DNA of 43,793 nucleotides from JAVBMP01 sp031552195 (GTDB lineage: Bacteria > Desulfobacterota > Desulfovibrionia > Desulfovibrionales > Desulfovibrionaceae): contig JAVBMT010000005.1 of assembly GCA_031552195.1 (NCBI GenBank), positions 1 to 43,793 on the forward strand, written 5' to 3'. How positions within the stretch are numbered: position 1 is the stretch's first letter; each line of letters opens with the position of its first letter. Below are positions 41,464-43,793 of the stretch, piece after piece. Below the pieces are notes generated by a model. The model ran no database searches and had not been told where the DNA came from. It was given only the letters and a program-made list of their open reading frames with translations. A program made the position numbers and the translations under genes.

Positions 41464-43191
41464 ATGTCAATAACAACGGAAGAACAGGGTTTTGACGGCG
41501 AACTGAATTTTGAAGACGCCCTTGAGAATTATTTGAATCCGGATTTTGGCGATCTGGAAGAAAATTCCATCATCAAGGGCACAGTGGTTCGCGTAGATCC
41601 TGAAACTATTTTGGTTGATGTCAACTTCAAATCTGAAGGGCAAATTCCGGCGTCCGAGTTCCGCGACTCGTCAGGCGTGGTCAACGTGTCCGTTGGCGAT
41701 AAGCTTGACGTTTTCGTCGTGCGTAAAAACGAACAGGAAGGCACTATCGTCCTTTCTTACGAAAAAGCCAAGCGCATGCAGCTGTTTGACCAGCTTGAAG
41801 AAGTGCTTGACAAGAACGGCATCTGCAAAGGCCGCATCATGCGCCGCATCAAGGGCGGTTACACCGTTGACCTCGGTGGAATCGAAGCCTTCCTGCCCGG
41901 CTCGCACGTTGACCTGCGCCCCGTGCCGGACATGGACGCCCTGGTCAACCAGGAATTCGAATTCCGCGTTCTGAAAATAAACCGCCGCCGCAGCAACGTA
42001 ATAGTTTCCCGCCGGGTACTGCTTGAGGAAGACCGCGATTCCAAGCGGCTTGACCTGCTCGGAACCCTTGACGAAAGTCAGATGGTCAAGGGCCGCGTTA
42101 AAAATATCACCGAATATGGCGTGTTCGTCGATCTGGGCGGACTTGACGGCCTTCTGCACATCACCGACATGTCCTGGAAACGCATCCGCCACCCCAAAGA
42201 ACTGGTCAGTCTCGGGCAGGAACTTGAGCTTAAAGTCCTTTCCTTCGACCGCGAACACAACAAGGTTTCCCTCGGCCTGAAACAGCTCGTCAGCGACCCG
42301 TGGCAGGATATCACGGAAAAATTCCCGGTGGGCGCGAAGTTTACCGGCAAAATCACCAACCTGGTCGATTACGGCGCGTTTGTCGAACTGGAATCCGGCG
42401 TTGAAGGCCTGGTGCACATCTCTGAAATGTCCTGGACGCGCAAACTGCGTCATCCTTCCCAGATGGTCAAGGTGGGCGACGAGGTTGAAGTCGTCATTCT
42501 CGGCGTTGACCAGAACAAAAAACGCATCTCCCTCGGCATGAAGCAGATACGCCCCAACCCCTGGGAACTGGTGGCCGAACGCTACCCCGAAGGCACCGTT
42601 CTTGAAGGCGCCATTAAAAACATCACCGAATTCGGCATGTTCATAGGCATTGAAGACGGCATTGACGGTCTTATCCACGTCTCTGACATCAGCTGGACGA
42701 AAAAGATACGCCACCCGAACGAAGCCTACCAGGTGGGCGACGTCGTGCAGGCCAAAGTGCTTACCGTTGACCAGGAAAACGAAAAGTTCACCTTGGGCAT
42801 CAAGCAGCTGCACGAAGACCCCTGGAGCTATGTGCCGACCAAATACCCGGTAGGTTCCACCGCTAACGGCGTTGTGACCAACATCACCGACTTCGGCCTC
42901 TTCGTTGAAGTTGAAGAAGGCATTGAAGGTCTGGTGCACGTTTCGGAAATCAGCAACAAAAAAATCAAGACACCTTCCGAACTCTTCAAGGAAGGCGTGA
43001 CCATTCAGGCTAAAGTCATTCACGTTTCCGGCGAAGAACGCCGCCTCGGCCTTTCCATCAAACAGTTGAAGGAAGAAGAGGAAAAGAAAAAGCCGAAAGA
43101 ATTCCGCACCACCACGTCCGGAGACCCGGCCGGGCAGAACCTGGGCGACCTTCTGAAGCAGAAGTTTGACGAAGAAAACTCTGAAGAATAG
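41464..43191 (+). CDS. rpsA: Ribosomal protein S1
   Basis: S1 binds mRNA on the 30S subunit and helps start translation. The 575-residue protein has six S1 repeats starting near residues 35, 120, 206, 291, 378 and 465. The last four show the typical G-x-V-x-N-I-T-x-x-G-x-F-V pattern (VKNITEYGVFVDLGG, ITNLVDYGAFVELESG, IKNITEFGMFIGIEDG, VTNITDFGLFVEVEEG). The ATG at 41464 follows CGGAGGAGATTTT; the open frame extends 27 codons upstream without family sequence. A strong hairpin follows the stop. The acidic N-terminus and charged C-terminal tail (KEEEEKKKPKEF) are usual. Confidence 0.97.
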   Translation: MSITTEEQGFDGELNFEDALENYLNPDFGDLEENSIIKGTVVRVDPETILVDVNFKSEGQIPASEFRDSSGVVNVSVGDKLDVFVVRKNEQEGTIVLSYEKAKRMQLFDQLEEVLDKNGICKGRIMRRIKGGYTVDLGGIEAFLPGSHVDLRPVPDMDALVNQEFEFRVLKINRRRSNVIVSRRVLLEEDRDSKRLDLLGTLDESQMVKGRVKNITEYGVFVDLGGLDGLLHITDMSWKRIRHPKELVSLGQELELKVLSFDREHNKVSLGLKQLVSDPWQDITEKFPVGAKFTGKITNLVDYGAFVELESGVEGLVHISEMSWTRKLRHPSQMVKVGDEVEVVILGVDQNKKRISLGMKQIRPNPWELVAERYPEGTVLEGAIKNITEFGMFIGIEDGIDGLIHVSDISWTKKIRHPNEAYQVGDVVQAKVLTVDQENEKFTLGIKQLHEDPWSYVPTKYPVGSTANGVVTNITDFGLFVEVEEGIEGLVHVSEISNKKIKTPSELFKEGVTIQAKVIHVSGEERRLGLSIKQLKEEEEKKKPKEFRTTTSGDPAGQNLGDLLKQKFDEENSEE

Positions 43192-43208
43192 TTTTCGCTC
43201 TTAATGCG

Positions 43209-43245
43209 AAAAATCCCCGCCATGCAATGCATGGCGGGGATTTTT
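43209..43245 (+). terminator. Terminator after rpsA
   Basis: A long perfect inverted repeat centred on GCCATGCAATGCATGGC (arms 43209-43226 and 43228-43245) ends in six T. It lies 18 bases after the rpsA stop. Confidence 0.9.
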
Positions 43246-43295
43246 TATTTGAAAACTGAAATCCTGCCCAAAACTGCTGTAGCCTAACAAGTAAG

Positions 43296-43355
43296 TTGAC
43301 ATAAACAGTCGATTTTAAATAAAAGCTTTACATTATGCGTTACTCTAACTATTTT
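43296..43355 (+). promoter_or_regulatory. Promoter region of the interrupted gene
   Basis: Two overlapping candidates lie here: a perfect TTGACA (43296-43301) with an AT-rich -10 (ATAAAA at 43319-43324), and TTTACA (43327-43332), 17 bases, TATTTT (43350-43355). Both point at the truncated gene starting at 43426. Confidence 0.5.
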
Positions 43356-43425
43356 CTTAAAACGTAGGAGTTTGCACTGCCCTTGAACAAAAATGCTTCC
43401 ATATTATCAACCAAGGAGGAATTAT

Positions 43426-43453
43426 ATGGAAAAAAGAATAGTTCCAAACGCAG
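43426..43453 (+). pseudogene. Gene interrupted after about nine codons by an IS3-family element
   Basis: An ATG at 43426 is preceded by an ideal AAGGAGG and reads MEKRIVPNA before the likely IS end at 43454. Within the IS the frame continues 12 codons to a TAG at 43489-43491, so the host gene is cut right after its start. The rest of the gene would lie beyond the other IS end, outside the window. The product cannot be named. A strong promoter region upstream suggests the gene was well expressed. Confidence 0.55.
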
Positions 43454-43793
43454 TGACCCTCCCCCCTAAAAGTATGCCATTGAAAAGTTAGTGTTCCTGT
43501 CATAGGAGCACAAAGATGAAACGCAGCAAATTCAGCGAAGAACAGATTATCGGTATTTTGCGCCAGGCTGAGGCCGGGGTCCGGGTGGCGGATCTTTGTC
43601 GGCAATACGGCATATCCGACGCCACGTTTTACAAATGGCGCAGCAAGTTCGGCGGCATGAGCGTTTCCGACGCCAAGCGGCTCAAGCAGCTTGAGGAAGA
43701 AAACGCCAGACTGAAGAAGCTGGTGGGCGAGCAGGCTCTGGATATTTCCGTGCTCAAGGATGTACTTTCAAAAAACTTTTGAGGCCCGCCACT
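43454..43793 (+). mobile_element. IS3-family insertion sequence, IS407-like group (left end, truncated by window)
   Basis: The left terminus is placed at TGACCCTCCCCCCTAAAAG, starting at 43454. This fits IS3-family ends, which begin with TG, and the C-rich ends of the IS407 group. The orfA gene starts 62 bases inside. The 4-base sequence GCAG at 43450-43453 is the predicted left target duplication. The orfB gene and right end lie beyond the window, so completeness and activity are unknown. The boundary is inferred from pattern alone. Confidence 0.75.
43516..43782 (+). CDS. IS3-family transposase OrfA
   Basis: The 88-residue protein is a helix-turn-helix DNA-binding OrfA: KFSEEQIIGILRQAEAGVRV, LCRQYGISDATFYKWRSKFG, then a leucine-zipper-like helix (LKQLEEENARLKKLVGEQAL) and the ending SVLKDVLSKNF. 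This is the standard IS407-group sequence pattern. Near its end the codons TCA AAA AAC contain the slippery heptamer A-AAA-AAC (43770-43776), six bases before the TGA. That could drive the -1 frameshift producing the OrfAB transposase; orfB itself is off the window. AGGAGCACAAAG precedes the ATG. Confidence 0.93.
   Translation: MKRSKFSEEQIIGILRQAEAGVRVADLCRQYGISDATFYKWRSKFGGMSVSDAKRLKQLEEENARLKKLVGEQALDISVLKDVLSKNF

Noticed and set aside
41671..43023. 450-codon minus-strand frame
   Set aside because: Mirror of the rpsA repeats; the regular S1 domains create a long open antisense frame.

Overview
The window looks like chromosome of a Desulfovibrio-type sulfate reducer (Desulfovibrionales). 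This is inferred from gene content, not from a search. The main clues are a CcmE whose haem ligand motif is CxxxY instead of HxxxY, a ccm operon with no recognisable CcmH, a cgeB-like glycosyltransferase beside GT9 heptosyltransferases, and moderately high GC coding DNA with AT-rich intergenic regions. No CRISPR array or rRNA is present.

Layout. 1-548: the edge of a probable genomic island, with the N-terminus of a SNF2-type helicase and paired short repeats, abutting the 3' end of tRNA-Val(CAC) (549-624, minus). 865-8980 (minus): a six-gene unit running from a membrane PAS sensor and a STAS protein through a FapA/DUF342 beta-helix protein to a CgeB-like, a GT9 and a GT4 glycosyltransferase. 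9261-16437 (plus): a heptosyltransferase-like GT9 and a 2022-residue thioester alpha-2-macroglobulin. 16524-18056 (minus): a lone trpB behind a leader that encodes a 21-residue peptide with three consecutive Trp codons and a terminator, i.e. a trp-type attenuator.

18057-21902 (minus): two near-duplicate MFS transporters, each behind the same promoter layout and a TGTG-N8-CACA site. 22073-24201 (minus): argB and a polysaccharide deacetylase. 24461-28056 (plus): a DnaJ-family co-chaperone and ClpB. 28230-28991 (minus): an SDR dehydrogenase with a third TTGTG-N8-CACAA site upstream. 29282-35195 (plus): an M16C metallopeptidase, a GT2 glycosyltransferase and a YcaO protein in tight succession. 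35374-40642 (plus): the System I cytochrome c maturation genes ccmE-F-A-B-C-D plus a TPR protein; ccmD is only 50 codons. 40691-40993: a rhodanese. 41464-43191: ribosomal protein S1. The window ends inside an IS3-family element (from 43454) that has interrupted a gene about ten codons after its start.

How the parts work together. The ccm genes supply c-type cytochromes. The glycosyltransferases, deacetylase and heptosyltransferases point to extensive envelope glycan synthesis. DnaJ and ClpB serve protein quality control. The observations most worth following are the trp attenuator on a solitary trpB, the shared operator-like sites linking two transporters and an SDR enzyme, the sensor-STAS-FapA-glycosyltransferase operon, and the peptidase-GT2-YcaO operon. 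Functions beyond family level are inference.
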